Source: Maricurvus nonylphenolicus
Lineage (GTDB): Bacteria; Pseudomonadota; Gammaproteobacteria; Pseudomonadales; Cellvibrionaceae
DNA: 64,000 nt
Direction: 5' to 3'
Assembly: GCF_042854845.1 (NCBI RefSeq)
Contig: NZ_AP031498.1
Location: 2,852,001-2,916,000, forward strand
Shown here piece after piece: positions 49,776-59,251 of this stretch; position 1 is the first letter of the stretch, and every line of letters begins with the position of its first letter. The position numbers and the translations under genes were made by a program. Below the pieces are notes generated by a model. That model ran no database searches. It saw nothing but the letters and a program-made list of their open reading frames with translations, and was not told the origin of the DNA.

Positions 49776-52661
49776 GTGAACACTCACAACGACAACTATT
49801 TAAACAACCCACTGATCCACAAAGATCGCCGTCTGGGTAATGCCGTTAGCAATTGGGTCAAGAGCTTTGACTGCACCCATATGCGCCCGCTGATTATTTG
49901 CCGTGGCCCAATCCGTAAAGAAGCCATGGATGTGTTTGATGAAATGGGCATCAACAACTACGGCATTCTGCTATCCGAAAAAGACAGCATCACTTATCAG
50001 AACGCCCTGTCGCCAGAACTGCGTAAGCTGACAGACCCATCTCGCGTTCACCGTGTACCTGACTACACCGGCGCCGACAAAGAAGAACGTGCTCAGCGTA
50101 TTCAACAGATCGTTAACATTGCCAAAAGCAATGGTTACAACTCTATCTACGCCGGTTACGGTTTTATGTCTGAAGATGCCGAAATGGTTGAAGGCATGGA
50201 AAAAGCTGGCCTGAACTTTATCGGCCCATGCTCTTTCACGCAGAAAGCCGCAGGCATGAAAGACCAGGCCAAGCGTACCGCTCTGGAAACCGGTGTATCG
50301 GTTACCCCTGGTGTCAACAACGCCACCAGCTTGGCCCTGTTTGCCAAATACGGTAAAGACGGCCTGGAAAAGTGTGCCTCTGACAACAACCTGAGCGTAG
50401 ACTTCGCCGCCTGTAAAGACGACGAAGAAAAAGCCCTGGCAGTACTGGCCGCGTCTTACGCAGCAGGCATCGACATTATCGATGCTGCCGATATCGGTGC
50501 CGCCCTGCAGGTTGAAGCCAAGCGCATGCTGGCTGAAAAACCAAACAACCGCTTCCGCCTGAAAGCGATCGCCGGTGGCGGTGGTAAAGGCCAGCGTATT
50601 TTGCAGTCCGCCAACTCTTACGAAGGCGCAACGCTTGAAGATAAAGTTGAGAAAGCTGCCGAGTGTGTACCTTCTCTGGTACTGGAATGTTTGATCGAAC
50701 TGAAAACCAACGGCGTTGGTGACAACAAAAACGTTCTTATCGAAATGAACATCGACACCACCCGCCACCAGGAAATCCAGGTTGTGGGTAACGGCGAATG
50801 GTGCATGACCATGGGTGGTCGTGACTGTTCTCTGCAGATGCACGAGCAAAAACTGCTGGAAGTATCTGTTACCGAAGAAGAGCTGAAAGAGGCCATTGAC
50901 GTTGCCGAAGCCGCAGGCAAAACCAGCGAAGCTGAGCAACTGAAAAAAGACCTAGTCATTCTGGAAAAAATGGAGCACGAAGGTGCTGTATTTGGTGAAG
51001 CGGTAAAACTGGATTCTCTCGGTACCTTTGAGTGTATCGTTGACGGTGAATCCCACTACTTCATGGAAATGAATACCCGTATTCAGGTTGAACACCGTGT
51101 AACCGAGCTATGCTACGGCCTGACCTTTACCAACCCGGACAATGCTAACGATACATTCAGTGTTGAATCTCTGGTTGAAGTGATGGTACTGATCGCTGCT
51201 CACGGTAAGCGTCTGCCGAAGCCAACCCGCTTCCTGCGCAGCAACGCTTCCGTTGAAGCCCGTATGAACGCCACCAACCAGGCGCTGCAGCCACACGCGG
51301 GCGGCGTGATCGAAAACTGGTCCGACCCTATCGAAGGTGAGATCCGTGACGACCAGGGCATCAGCATGCACAACCCTGATACCGATGTTTTCATGAAGTA
51401 TCACCTGGCCGGTGCTTACGACTCCAATATCGCCCTGCTGCTGACCATTGGCGCTGACCGTACCAAAACCTACGAACAAATGGCAGAGGTTCTGCGTGTT
51501 ACCGAACTGCGCGGTAAAGATCTGGCGACCAACCTGGAATTCCATTACGGCCTGGTTAACTGGTTCCTGGGCAACAACATTAATGCCCGCCCAACCACGC
51601 GCTTTATTGTTCCTTACCTGACCGCTGTCGGCCTGCTGAAACAAGAAGCTAACAGCATGGATCTGGCCTACGCCTACAAACAGGTTTGCCAAAATGCAAT
51701 CAATGCAGCTGGTGACAAAGAGGCTAAAACAGCACTGAAAAACGTTCTGGAGCGTAAGCAAATCTTGCTGACTCGCCCTCTGGAAATGCTATTGGCCGAG
51801 CCTCATATGCTGGCAGGCTGGCTGTCCATCAATCAAAACAACTTTGCCATCAAAGGCGGCAAGGTAACCTGGAATGCCAACCCGGTTCGCATTCTGGCTG
51901 ACACCTATCACTTCCTGAACATGGACTACTGTGACAGCAAGCCTGCCGCGTCCATGATCTGGGATCACGATAATGAAATCCTCAGCCAAGCTGTTGCTTT
52001 CTATGACGCCTTGAGCGCTAAACTGGGCACCGAAGATTACGCAGCTATCGAAGCCGCTCTGGCCGGTAGTGCGCCAGCCGGTATCGATGCCGAGCAATGG
52101 GCCGCTGCACAAGCTGCCCACGCCGGCTACCAGGCGGGCAGCGAAATCCTGAGCATTCTGCCGTTTATTGCTGAAGCCACTAACTTCTTCGATCTTAAAG
52201 TAAATGATGATCTGAGCATTCATATTCCAGACAACCTGACCGAAGACGAGCTGCAAAAAGCCATGGCCAAGGTTCTGGTACCACCTCCTGTGGCCAAGTC
52301 CGATGAGATTCTGGCGCCTACCGGCGGTATGTTCTACTCCTGTGAAGCACCTGGCATGCCTCCGTTTGTTGAAGTGGGTACCCATTTCGACGCCGGACAG
52401 CCGCTTTACATCATCGAAGTGATGAAGATGTTCAACAAGGTTAACGCGCCTTTCTCCGGCACCATCGATGAGATCCTGATTGAAAACGATGGCACCATTA
52501 TCAAGAAAGGTCAGCCACTGTTTAAGATCACTCCGGACGAAAAAATCGTTGAGGAAAGCGCCGAGGAAATCGCAGCACGTCGTCAGGCGTCTACCGATAA
52601 GTTCTTAAGCGCCTTGCCAGCTGCAGCTGCAACCAAAACCGCCGAACTGGCTGAAGCCTAA
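49776..52661 (+). CDS. pccA: Unusually long biotin carboxylase-BCCP subunit (propionyl-CoA carboxylase alpha-like)
   Basis: A 961-aa protein, much longer than the usual 650-700 aa alpha chain. The biotin carboxylase part shows YAGYGFMSEDAEMVEGMEKA near 125-144, the glycine loop KAIAGGGGKGQRIL near 264-277, TRHQEIQVVGNGEW near 327-340, RDCSLQ at 349-354 and the catalytic loop FMEMNTRIQVEHRVTELCYG near 430-449. Insertions relative to typical enzymes are seen near 205-250 and 360-390. The C-terminal biotinyl domain has Lys884 in IIEVMKMFNKV, with EVMKM instead of the common EAMKM. The start is GTG with GAGG upstream. It forms a holoenzyme with the upstream beta chain. Confidence 0.85.
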   Translation: MNTHNDNYLNNPLIHKDRRLGNAVSNWVKSFDCTHMRPLIICRGPIRKEAMDVFDEMGINNYGILLSEKDSITYQNALSPELRKLTDPSRVHRVPDYTGADKEERAQRIQQIVNIAKSNGYNSIYAGYGFMSEDAEMVEGMEKAGLNFIGPCSFTQKAAGMKDQAKRTALETGVSVTPGVNNATSLALFAKYGKDGLEKCASDNNLSVDFAACKDDEEKALAVLAASYAAGIDIIDAADIGAALQVEAKRMLAEKPNNRFRLKAIAGGGGKGQRILQSANSYEGATLEDKVEKAAECVPSLVLECLIELKTNGVGDNKNVLIEMNIDTTRHQEIQVVGNGEWCMTMGGRDCSLQMHEQKLLEVSVTEEELKEAIDVAEAAGKTSEAEQLKKDLVILEKMEHEGAVFGEAVKLDSLGTFECIVDGESHYFMEMNTRIQVEHRVTELCYGLTFTNPDNANDTFSVESLVEVMVLIAAHGKRLPKPTRFLRSNASVEARMNATNQALQPHAGGVIENWSDPIEGEIRDDQGISMHNPDTDVFMKYHLAGAYDSNIALLLTIGADRTKTYEQMAEVLRVTELRGKDLATNLEFHYGLVNWFLGNNINARPTTRFIVPYLTAVGLLKQEANSMDLAYAYKQVCQNAINAAGDKEAKTALKNVLERKQILLTRPLEMLLAEPHMLAGWLSINQNNFAIKGGKVTWNANPVRILADTYHFLNMDYCDSKPAASMIWDHDNEILSQAVAFYDALSAKLGTEDYAAIEAALAGSAPAGIDAEQWAAAQAAHAGYQAGSEILSILPFIAEATNFFDLKVNDDLSIHIPDNLTEDELQKAMAKVLVPPPVAKSDEILAPTGGMFYSCEAPGMPPFVEVGTHFDAGQPLYIIEVMKMFNKVNAPFSGTIDEILIENDGTIIKKGQPLFKITPDEKIVEESAEEIAARRQASTDKFLSALPAAAATKTAELAEA

Positions 52662-52673
52662 GAGGACACAAAT

Positions 52674-53084
52674 ATGATCGTTGCATTAGATCACATTGCC
52701 ATTGCGGTTCCCGATCTGGAAAAAGCCATTAAGCGTTTTATGGAAGACTTCGGTCTTCCATATAAAGGTCAGGAAGATGTCGAATCAGCCAAAACCAGCA
52801 CTGCCTTTTTCCCTCTACCGGAAACCAGCATTGAGCTGGTTCACCCGCTGAACGGTGAAGGCCCTATTGCCGGTTATCTGGAGAAAAAAGGCGGCGGCCT
52901 GCATCACCTGTGCTTCCGCAGTGACGATATCGAAGCCGACGTAGAGCGCTTAAAAGAAAAGGGTTATCAATTCCTCTCAGAGGCTCCCAGTATGGGCGCC
53001 CACAACAGCAAGGTGATCTTTATTCACCCTAAGAGCTGTGACGGCGTGCTGATTGAATTGAACCAACCGATGGGTGATCACTGA
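52674..53084 (+). CDS. mce: Methylmalonyl-CoA epimerase
   Basis: A 136-aa vicinal oxygen chelate protein that interconverts (S)- and (R)-methylmalonyl-CoA. The first metal His is in LDHIAIAVPDLEKAIKRF (residues 5-22). GGGLHHLCFRSDDIEADVER near 77-96 supplies another, and VLIELNQP near 124 carries the final Glu. It starts 12 bp after the biotin carboxylase gene, within the same operon. Confidence 0.95.
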   Translation: MIVALDHIAIAVPDLEKAIKRFMEDFGLPYKGQEDVESAKTSTAFFPLPETSIELVHPLNGEGPIAGYLEKKGGGLHHLCFRSDDIEADVERLKEKGYQFLSEAPSMGAHNSKVIFIHPKSCDGVLIELNQPMGDH

Positions 53085-53112
53085 TACACCCTTTACCGCA
53101 ATATAATCCATC

Positions 53113-53148
53113 ATAACGCCAAGACTCTCAATCGAGCCCTGGCGTTAT
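53113..53148 (+). terminator. Hairpin between epimerase and mutase genes
   Basis: ATAACGCCA and TGGCGTTAT pair perfectly across an 18-nt loop, 28 bp past the epimerase stop. No T-tract follows. It may act as an attenuator or as an mRNA boundary before the mutase gene. Confidence 0.45.
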
Positions 53149-53240
53149 CTATGATTAGATAGGCGGTTTATATCTATCAAGCTTACTGTTTAGCTTTACT
53201 ACCACAGAATTTATGGATAACAGACACGAGAGCAATCTTT

Positions 53241-55385
53241 ATGTCCGACGATAAAAAGCCAACACTGGCGGATTGGGAAGCATTAGCGACCAAACAAACC
53301 AAAGGCCTGACACCTGAAGAGCTGACCTGGAAAACCCCGGAAGGCATCGATATCAAGCCGCTGTACACCAGTGCTGACACGCAAGACCTGGAATACGCCG
53401 ACACCTTCCCAGGCATGGCCCCCTATGTACGTGGCCCAATGGCTACCATGTACGCCGGTCGCCCGTGGACCATCCGCCAATACGCAGGTTTCTCTACCGC
53501 AGAAGAGTCCAACGCCTTCTACCGTAAAAACCTCAAAGCAGGCGCTCAAGGTGTATCCGTTGCCTTCGACCTGGCCACTCACCGCGGTTACGACTCCGAT
53601 CATCCGCGCGTATCCGGTGACGTCGGTAAAGCCGGTGTTGCCATCGACTCCGTAGAAGACATGAAGATCCTGTTCGACGGTATTCCGCTGGACAAGGTTT
53701 CTGTATCCATGACCATGAACGGTGCGGTACTGCCTATTCTGGCCAACTACATCGTTGCCGGTGAAGAGCAAGGTGTTTCTACCGAGCAACTGGCCGGTAC
53801 CATTCAGAATGACATTCTGAAAGAATTTATGGTGCGTAATACTTACATTTACCCACCAGCCCCTTCCATGAAGATCATTGGCGACATTATTGCGTTCGCT
53901 TCCGATCATATGCCGAAGTTCAACACCATCTCGATTTCTGGCTACCACATCCAGGAAGCTGGAGCCGATGCCGCACTGGAACTTGCTTACACCCTGTCCG
54001 ATGGTCGTGAGTATGTTCGTACCGCACTAGGTGCTGGCCTGGACGTAGATGCTTTTGCTCCACGCCTGTCATTCTTCTGGGGTATTTCCATGAACTTCTA
54101 CATGGAAATTGCCAAGATGCGTGCCGGTCGACTGCTGTGGAACCGCATCATGAAGGAGTTCAATCCCAAGAACCCTAAATCCTCCATGCTGCGTACTCAC
54201 TCTCAGACTTCTGGCTGGTCGCTGACTGAGCAGGATCCGTACAACAACGTTGTACGTACCACCATCGAAGCGATGGCGGCAGTATTTGGTGGCACCCAGT
54301 CCCTGCACACCAACGCTCTCGACGAAGCCGTTGCCCTGCCGACTGAATTCTCTGCCCGTATTGCCCGTAATACCCAGATCATTATTCAGGAAGAAACCGG
54401 TATCACTCAGGTTGCTGATCCCTGGGGCGGTTCTTACATGATGGAATCCCTGACCCAGCAAATCGCTGATCGCGCCTGGGAACTGATCGAAGAGATCGAA
54501 GAAAACGGCGGCATGGCCAAGGCCATCGAAGCCGGCATTCCAAAGCTGCGTATTGAAGAATCTGCAGCCAAGAAACAAGCCCGTATTGACCGCGGCGAAG
54601 ACGTTATTGTGGGTGTCAACAAATACACTCTCGAAGAAGAAGACGACCTGGATATCCTGGAAGTTGATAACGTTGCTGTGCGTGAGTCGCAAATCAAGCG
54701 CCTGGAAGATATCAAAGCCTCGCGCGACAACGCTGCCGTTGAAGCTGCGCTTGCTGCAATTACCGAATGCGCCAAAGGCGGCGAAGGCAACCTGCTGGAT
54801 CTTTCTGTTAAAGCTGCACGCCTGCGCGCTACCGTTGGTGAAATCTCTGACGCTATGGAAGCCGAATTTGGCCGCTATAACGCTCAGGCTCGCACTATCT
54901 CTGGTGTTTACGGCGCTCCTTACGAAGACGACAGCGAATGGCAAGCCATTAAGTCTGATATCGAAGCCTTTGAAAACACTGAAGGCCGTCGTCCTCGTAT
55001 GCTCGTGTGCAAAATGGGCCAGGACGGTCACGACCGTGGCGCCAAGGTTATTGCCACCGCTTTCGCTGATGTTGGTTTCGATATCGACCTGTCACCGATG
55101 TTCTCCACCCCTGAGGAAGTAGCCAAACAAGCCATCGAAAACGATGTTCACGTAGTTGGTGTTTCCTCCCAGGCCGCCGGTCACAAAACGCTGGTACCTG
55201 AGTTGATTGGCGAACTGAAAAAACAAGGCGCTGACGACATTATCGTTGTTGCCGGCGGCGTAATCCCAAAACAGGATTACGACTTCCTGTACGAAGCAGG
55301 CGTTAAAGGCATCTTCGGTCCAGGCACCAAGATCCCGGTTTCTGCCCGCCAGGTGCTGGATGCGGTTGCTGAAGCGCGCAGCTAA
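53241..55385 (+). CDS. mcm: Methylmalonyl-CoA mutase, single-chain
   Basis: A 714-aa adenosylcobalamin enzyme that converts (R)-methylmalonyl-CoA to succinyl-CoA. The TIM-barrel half has WTIRQYAGFSTAEESNAFYR near 75-94 and RTHSQTSGWSLTEQDPYNNV near 315-334. The C-terminal B12-binding domain has the DxHxxG motif QDGHDRGAKVIATAF with axial His597, followed by VGVSSQAAGHKTLVPEL and VAGGVIPKQDY. It corresponds to homodimeric ScpA-type mutases. It lies 156 bp after mce, possibly with its own promoter, and upstream of meaB. Confidence 0.96.
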   Translation: MSDDKKPTLADWEALATKQTKGLTPEELTWKTPEGIDIKPLYTSADTQDLEYADTFPGMAPYVRGPMATMYAGRPWTIRQYAGFSTAEESNAFYRKNLKAGAQGVSVAFDLATHRGYDSDHPRVSGDVGKAGVAIDSVEDMKILFDGIPLDKVSVSMTMNGAVLPILANYIVAGEEQGVSTEQLAGTIQNDILKEFMVRNTYIYPPAPSMKIIGDIIAFASDHMPKFNTISISGYHIQEAGADAALELAYTLSDGREYVRTALGAGLDVDAFAPRLSFFWGISMNFYMEIAKMRAGRLLWNRIMKEFNPKNPKSSMLRTHSQTSGWSLTEQDPYNNVVRTTIEAMAAVFGGTQSLHTNALDEAVALPTEFSARIARNTQIIIQEETGITQVADPWGGSYMMESLTQQIADRAWELIEEIEENGGMAKAIEAGIPKLRIEESAAKKQARIDRGEDVIVGVNKYTLEEEDDLDILEVDNVAVRESQIKRLEDIKASRDNAAVEAALAAITECAKGGEGNLLDLSVKAARLRATVGEISDAMEAEFGRYNAQARTISGVYGAPYEDDSEWQAIKSDIEAFENTEGRRPRMLVCKMGQDGHDRGAKVIATAFADVGFDIDLSPMFSTPEEVAKQAIENDVHVVGVSSQAAGHKTLVPELIGELKKQGADDIIVVAGGVIPKQDYDFLYEAGVKGIFGPGTKIPVSARQVLDAVAEARS

Positions 55386-55455
55386 TTGCTGAGGGATACT
55401 TTTAAATTTTTCGGAGTATCCCTGCTTCAAACCCAAAGTTTCTGTAGTAGTATTA

Positions 55456-55480
55456 GCCCCCTTTATGGGGGCATTTTTCT
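55456..55480 (+). terminator. Rho-independent terminator after the mutase gene
   Basis: GCCCCC/GGGGGC with a 5-nt loop is followed by ATTTTTCT, 70 bp past the mutase stop. An additional weaker hairpin (GGGATAC/GTATCCC) precedes it at about 55392-55421. Confidence 0.8.
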
Positions 55481-55553
55481 ATTGGGCTTTATGGTTTTCG
55501 TTTTTGATACCAACGAATAGAACCCAATACAAAAGTGAATAAAGGAATCTTCC

Positions 55554-56513
55554 ATGAGCAGTATTAATCTGGACCTATTACGCCAAGGCAATCGTCGAGC
55601 GCTGGCCAAAGCCATTACCCTGGTGGAGAGCAAGCTCGATAAGCACCGCGAGCAGGCGCAAGATATTCTGGAGCAAGTACTGCCTGATACCGGTAAAAGT
55701 ATCCGTATCGGTATTTCTGGCATTCCTGGCGTGGGTAAATCCACCTTCATCGAAGCTTTTGGCCTGGAGCTTATTAAGCGCGGCAAAAAAGTTGCCGTTT
55801 TGGCTGTAGATCCCTCTTCACCCGTCCGCGGCGGCTCAATTCTCGGCGATAAAACTCGCATGGAAGAACTCTCCCGCGAGGACAACGCTTTTATTCGCCC
55901 CTCCCCCTCTGAGGGCACCTTGGGCGGTGTAGCGCAAAAAACCCGTGAAACCATGCTGCTATGTGAATCAGCTGGCTATGATGTCATCCTGGTAGAAACC
56001 GTTGGCGTCGGCCAATCTGAGTATGAAGTTGCCGCCATGGTAGATTTCTTCCTGGTGCTTATGATTCCCAATGCAGGCGATGAACTGCAGGGCATTAAGC
56101 GCGGTATTATGGAGCTCGCCGACGCACTGGTAATCAATAAAGCTGACGGTGAAAGCATTAACCTTGCCCGCCGTACCAAGCAGCATTACCAAAATGCTTT
56201 TCATTTGAGCAAACACGGCAGTTTTTGGAATCCACGCGTAGAAACCTGTTCCGCCCTGGAAAAAGAACGTATTGGCGATATCTGGGAGATGATTTGCGAA
56301 TACCAACAGCTGGCCATCGACAACCAGGCGTTTTACGAGAAACGCTCACGTCAAAACTCTGAATGGATGAACAAATTAATCCATGAACTGCTTGAACTGC
56401 GACTCAACCAGAGCCCAGAGGTGCAAGCTCGCCTACCCGGCCTGCAGTCTTCTGTAATCAACAATACCTGCACTCCCTTTAGTGCAGCCAAACAGATTGT
56501 TGATCTGCTGTAA
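55554..56513 (+). CDS. meaB: Methylmalonyl-CoA mutase-associated GTPase MeaB
   Basis: A 319-aa G3E-family GTPase that loads and protects the B12 cofactor of the mutase. Walker A is IGISGIPGVGKSTFIEAFGL near residues 47-66. VAVLAVDPSSPVRGGSILGD near 79-98, DVILVETVGVGQSEYEVAAM near 143-162 and VINKADGE near 193 (NKAD base specificity) follow. It lies downstream of the mutase gene as in most genomes, after a terminator. Confidence 0.95.
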   Translation: MSSINLDLLRQGNRRALAKAITLVESKLDKHREQAQDILEQVLPDTGKSIRIGISGIPGVGKSTFIEAFGLELIKRGKKVAVLAVDPSSPVRGGSILGDKTRMEELSREDNAFIRPSPSEGTLGGVAQKTRETMLLCESAGYDVILVETVGVGQSEYEVAAMVDFFLVLMIPNAGDELQGIKRGIMELADALVINKADGESINLARRTKQHYQNAFHLSKHGSFWNPRVETCSALEKERIGDIWEMICEYQQLAIDNQAFYEKRSRQNSEWMNKLIHELLELRLNQSPEVQARLPGLQSSVINNTCTPFSAAKQIVDLL

Positions 56514-56722
56514 TCGCAATGCACACTAACGCTTCTTTACACTTCTCGCTCAGTAATACTTTTTTCTGAACACAGCGCCCAAGCCCCTCAACCACCGGGG
56601 CCTGGACTCATCATTATCACAAGCAGCAACTTTGTCCAGGCACCAGGACTAGACTAGGATTAAAGGTAAAACCAAGGCATAATGCCGCAACTTTTCGCAG
56701 TGAGTGCTAGTGGCAAGAGTGA

Positions 56723-57271
56723 ATGGCAAAGAAGCTGTTTAAACGTTGGAGCCCGGATCCAGCAACAATCAAGGAACATAAGAGCCTACAGTTTCTGGGC
56801 CACCTGTTGCATGACCCCAACCTGTTCCACCTCAACCGTCACTCGGTCTCTGGCGCCTTCTTTGTTGGCCTTTTTACTGCCTTCTTACCGACGCTTGGCC
56901 AAATGCCTATTGCGGCCTTACTGGCGCTTTTCTGCCGGGTAAATATGCCCATAGCTATTGCTCTGGTGTGGATCAGTAACCCGCTCACCATGCCGGCTAT
57001 TTTTTATGCAACTTTTGAGCTCGGCCAATGGCTGCTCAGCAGTCCTCCAGTATCCTTTTCAATGGAAATGTCCTGGGAATGGTTCCGCTCCGAATTCCCC
57101 AACCTATGGCAACCCCTGCTACTAGGCTCACTTATTACCGGGGTCGTAATGGGTGCAGTCGGCTATTTTGCCATGCAAGTATTTTGGCGCTGGCAGGTTA
57201 TGCGCCACTGGGAGCAACGCAAGGCCCAGCGCCTGGCCCGCCAGGAAGCTGAGCAAAATCAACAGGATTAA
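56723..57271 (+). CDS. DUF2062 membrane protein
   Basis: A 182-aa membrane protein with the DUF2062 plan: HLLHDPNLFHLNRHSVSGAF near residues 26-45, GLFTAFLPTLGQMPIAALLA near 48-67, VWISNPLTMPAIFYATFELG near 83-102 and a C-terminal helix with WEQRKAQRLARQEAEQ. Function is unknown; the family is widespread in proteobacteria. It converges on lolE with an 11-bp gap. Confidence 0.85.
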   Translation: MAKKLFKRWSPDPATIKEHKSLQFLGHLLHDPNLFHLNRHSVSGAFFVGLFTAFLPTLGQMPIAALLALFCRVNMPIAIALVWISNPLTMPAIFYATFELGQWLLSSPPVSFSMEMSWEWFRSEFPNLWQPLLLGSLITGVVMGAVGYFAMQVFWRWQVMRHWEQRKAQRLARQEAEQNQQD

Positions 57272-57282
57272 ACGCCTGTCGA

Positions 57283-58524
57283 CTACTCAAACCGCAGAGC
57301 TTCTGCGGGCTCAACATTGGCAGCACGCCACGCCGGGTATAGCGTAGCCAGAAAGCTCATCACCACAGCCACACCGCCCACCCACACAAAGTCTCCCCAC
57401 TGGGGCTCCGAGGGCACATAGCTGACGGGATAAACATCGGATTTCAAAAACTGAAAACCCAACACCGACTCAAGCAACTGAACCAAATCTTGAACACTGT
57501 AGGCACCGAGCAAGCCCAAACCTAACCCCAACAAGGTGCCAATGACACCAATCAAGCTGCCCTGCCACATGAAAATTGCCATAATTTCCCGGCGAGAGGC
57601 ACCCAGGGTTCGCAAAATGGCAATATCTCCCTGCTTGTCGACCACTACCATCACCAATGTCGACACAACATTAAAAGCAGCAATAGCCACAATTAGAAAC
57701 AACAGTAATCCCACTAGGCTTTTGGACATCTGAATAGCGTGGTACAGATTGCCATGGCTGCGCGTCCAGTCTGTACCATAATAACCGTAAGGCAACCGCC
57801 TGACTTCCTTGTAGATCCATTCCGGCGCTTCAAACAGATCGGTAAACTTAATGCGCAACCCCGATATCCGATCCGGAAAATCGGTCAGCGCTTGTGCCGT
57901 TGGCAAATCGGTTAGGGCCAGGGCATGATCAAGCTCTGTTGCCGTGTGCACTATTCCGGCCACCTCCAGCGCCCGAAACTTTGGCGCACGACCACTGCGA
58001 TGCCGGTTGGGAATCAATAACGTTAGTTTATCACCCACCTCGGCATTGAGGGATTTCGCGATACCTTCCCCCAATACAACAGCACCGCCTTGGCTCAGTC
58101 GCTCTAAAGCCTGTTCATCCATAAACTTCACAACGCTGGAAACCTGCGGCTCCAACGCTACGTCTATACCATAAACCGCCGCAGGTACCGTATTGCGCTT
58201 GCGTGAAATCATCCCCTGTAGCTCAACAAAAGGGGCAACCCCAACTATGCCATCGCGATGCACAAACTCCTCCTGCATCGCCTGCCAATCTTCCATACCA
58301 TTGCGCTGGTAAATGGCTCCATGAGGAAGAATACTTAGAATATTCTCACGTAATTCACGGTCAAAACCGTTCATGACCGACAAGACAACAATTAATAAGC
58401 CCACGCCAAGCGCCAGCCCAGCAATAGACAAGGCAGAAATAAAAGAAACCAGTTGTTGGCGACGACGGGCTCCGGCATAACGTAAACCGACAAACGCAGT
58501 AAAACGCCCAAGCGTGGACACCAT
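57283..58524 (-). CDS. lolE: Lipoprotein-releasing ABC transporter permease LolE
   Basis: A 413-aa inner-membrane subunit with one N-terminal helix (FISALSIAGLALGVGLLIVV near 29-48), a periplasmic domain and three C-terminal helices ending AANVEPAEALRFE. Its MNGFDRELRENILSILPHG near 52-70 is the LolC/E signature. With LolC and LolD it extracts outer-membrane lipoproteins to LolA. The ATG at 58524 overlaps the lolD stop in a TGATG arrangement. It is called LolE by position in the lolC-lolD-lolE order. Confidence 0.9.
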   Translation of the reverse strand: MVSTLGRFTAFVGLRYAGARRRQQLVSFISALSIAGLALGVGLLIVVLSVMNGFDRELRENILSILPHGAIYQRNGMEDWQAMQEEFVHRDGIVGVAPFVELQGMISRKRNTVPAAVYGIDVALEPQVSSVVKFMDEQALERLSQGGAVVLGEGIAKSLNAEVGDKLTLLIPNRHRSGRAPKFRALEVAGIVHTATELDHALALTDLPTAQALTDFPDRISGLRIKFTDLFEAPEWIYKEVRRLPYGYYGTDWTRSHGNLYHAIQMSKSLVGLLLFLIVAIAAFNVVSTLVMVVVDKQGDIAILRTLGASRREIMAIFMWQGSLIGVIGTLLGLGLGLLGAYSVQDLVQLLESVLGFQFLKSDVYPVSYVPSEPQWGDFVWVGGVAVVMSFLATLYPAWRAANVEPAEALRFE

Positions 58525-59231
58525 CACAGGTTTACCTCATGCAAACCCGCGTCCTGCAAGCGCAAGGCACGATCCATACTGGCAGCCAACCGTTCGTCAT
58601 GAGTCACCACAATAAAACTGGTTTGCAGAGACTGATTTAATTCAATCATCAATGCCTGAATAGATTCCGCAGTATGGCGATCAAGATTACCGGTTGGCTC
58701 ATCCATTAACACACAGGTTGGTTCGGTAACCAGAGCCCTGGCAATAGCAACCCGCTGACGCTCACCACCGGACAGTTCACTGGGTTTGTGGTCGGCTCGC
58801 TCGCCCAAGCCAACCTTATCCAGCATACGCAACGCCTTTTGTTTAGCTTCTGCCATAGCTTTACCGCCGATCAGTAAAGGCATGGCAACATTTTCAAGTG
58901 CCGTAAACTCGCCTAGCAGATGATGAAACTGATAAACAAAACCCAAATGCTGATTGCGCAAACGCCCCCGAGCATTATCATCGAGCAATGAAAAAGCCGC
59001 ACGATTTAATTCAACTATACCTGAACAAGGGGTATCCAAACCGCCCAATAAATTTAGCAGCGTCGATTTACCTGCCCCCGAAGAACCTATTATGGCCAGG
59101 CGCTCACCAGCCATAACCTGCAAATTAATTGAGGCTAAAACCTCCACTTCCTGCGGGCCTTGACGGTAAGTTTTGTTCAGCGCTTCGCAGGCCAAAACAA
59201 CGTGATCAGCGCTTTTTACTTCCTGACTCAA
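58524..59231 (-). CDS. lolD: Lipoprotein-releasing ABC ATPase LolD
   Basis: A 235-aa ATPase. Walker A is AIIGSSGAGKSTLLNLLGGL near residues 46-65. The LolD-specific region FVYQFHHLLGEFTALENVAM near 94-113, the signature LSGGERQRVAIARAL near 152-166 and Walker B CVLMDEPTGNLD near 172-183 follow. The start is taken as TTG 59231 with AAGGAAG upstream; a longer frame would run into the upstream lolC gene. It energises lipoprotein release. Confidence 0.94.
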   Translation of the reverse strand: MSQEVKSADHVVLACEALNKTYRQGPQEVEVLASINLQVMAGERLAIIGSSGAGKSTLLNLLGGLDTPCSGIVELNRAAFSLLDDNARGRLRNQHLGFVYQFHHLLGEFTALENVAMPLLIGGKAMAEAKQKALRMLDKVGLGERADHKPSELSGGERQRVAIARALVTEPTCVLMDEPTGNLDRHTAESIQALMIELNQSLQTSFIVVTHDERLAASMDRALRLQDAGLHEVNL

Positions 59232-59251
59232 ATCGTCTTCCTTATTCTTGA

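Noticed and set aside
49971..50939. Long minus-strand frame over the biotin carboxylase gene
   Set aside because: It is a Phe/Val/Gly-rich antisense shadow of a conserved gene with no family motif.
53085..53240. Cobalamin riboswitch upstream of the B12-dependent mutase
   Set aside because: The gap is only 156 bp and shows one simple hairpin, without a B12-box or multi-helix core.
54069..55031. Long minus-strand frame over the mutase gene
   Set aside because: Same reasoning: antisense to conserved coding sequence, with no motif or ribosome binding site.
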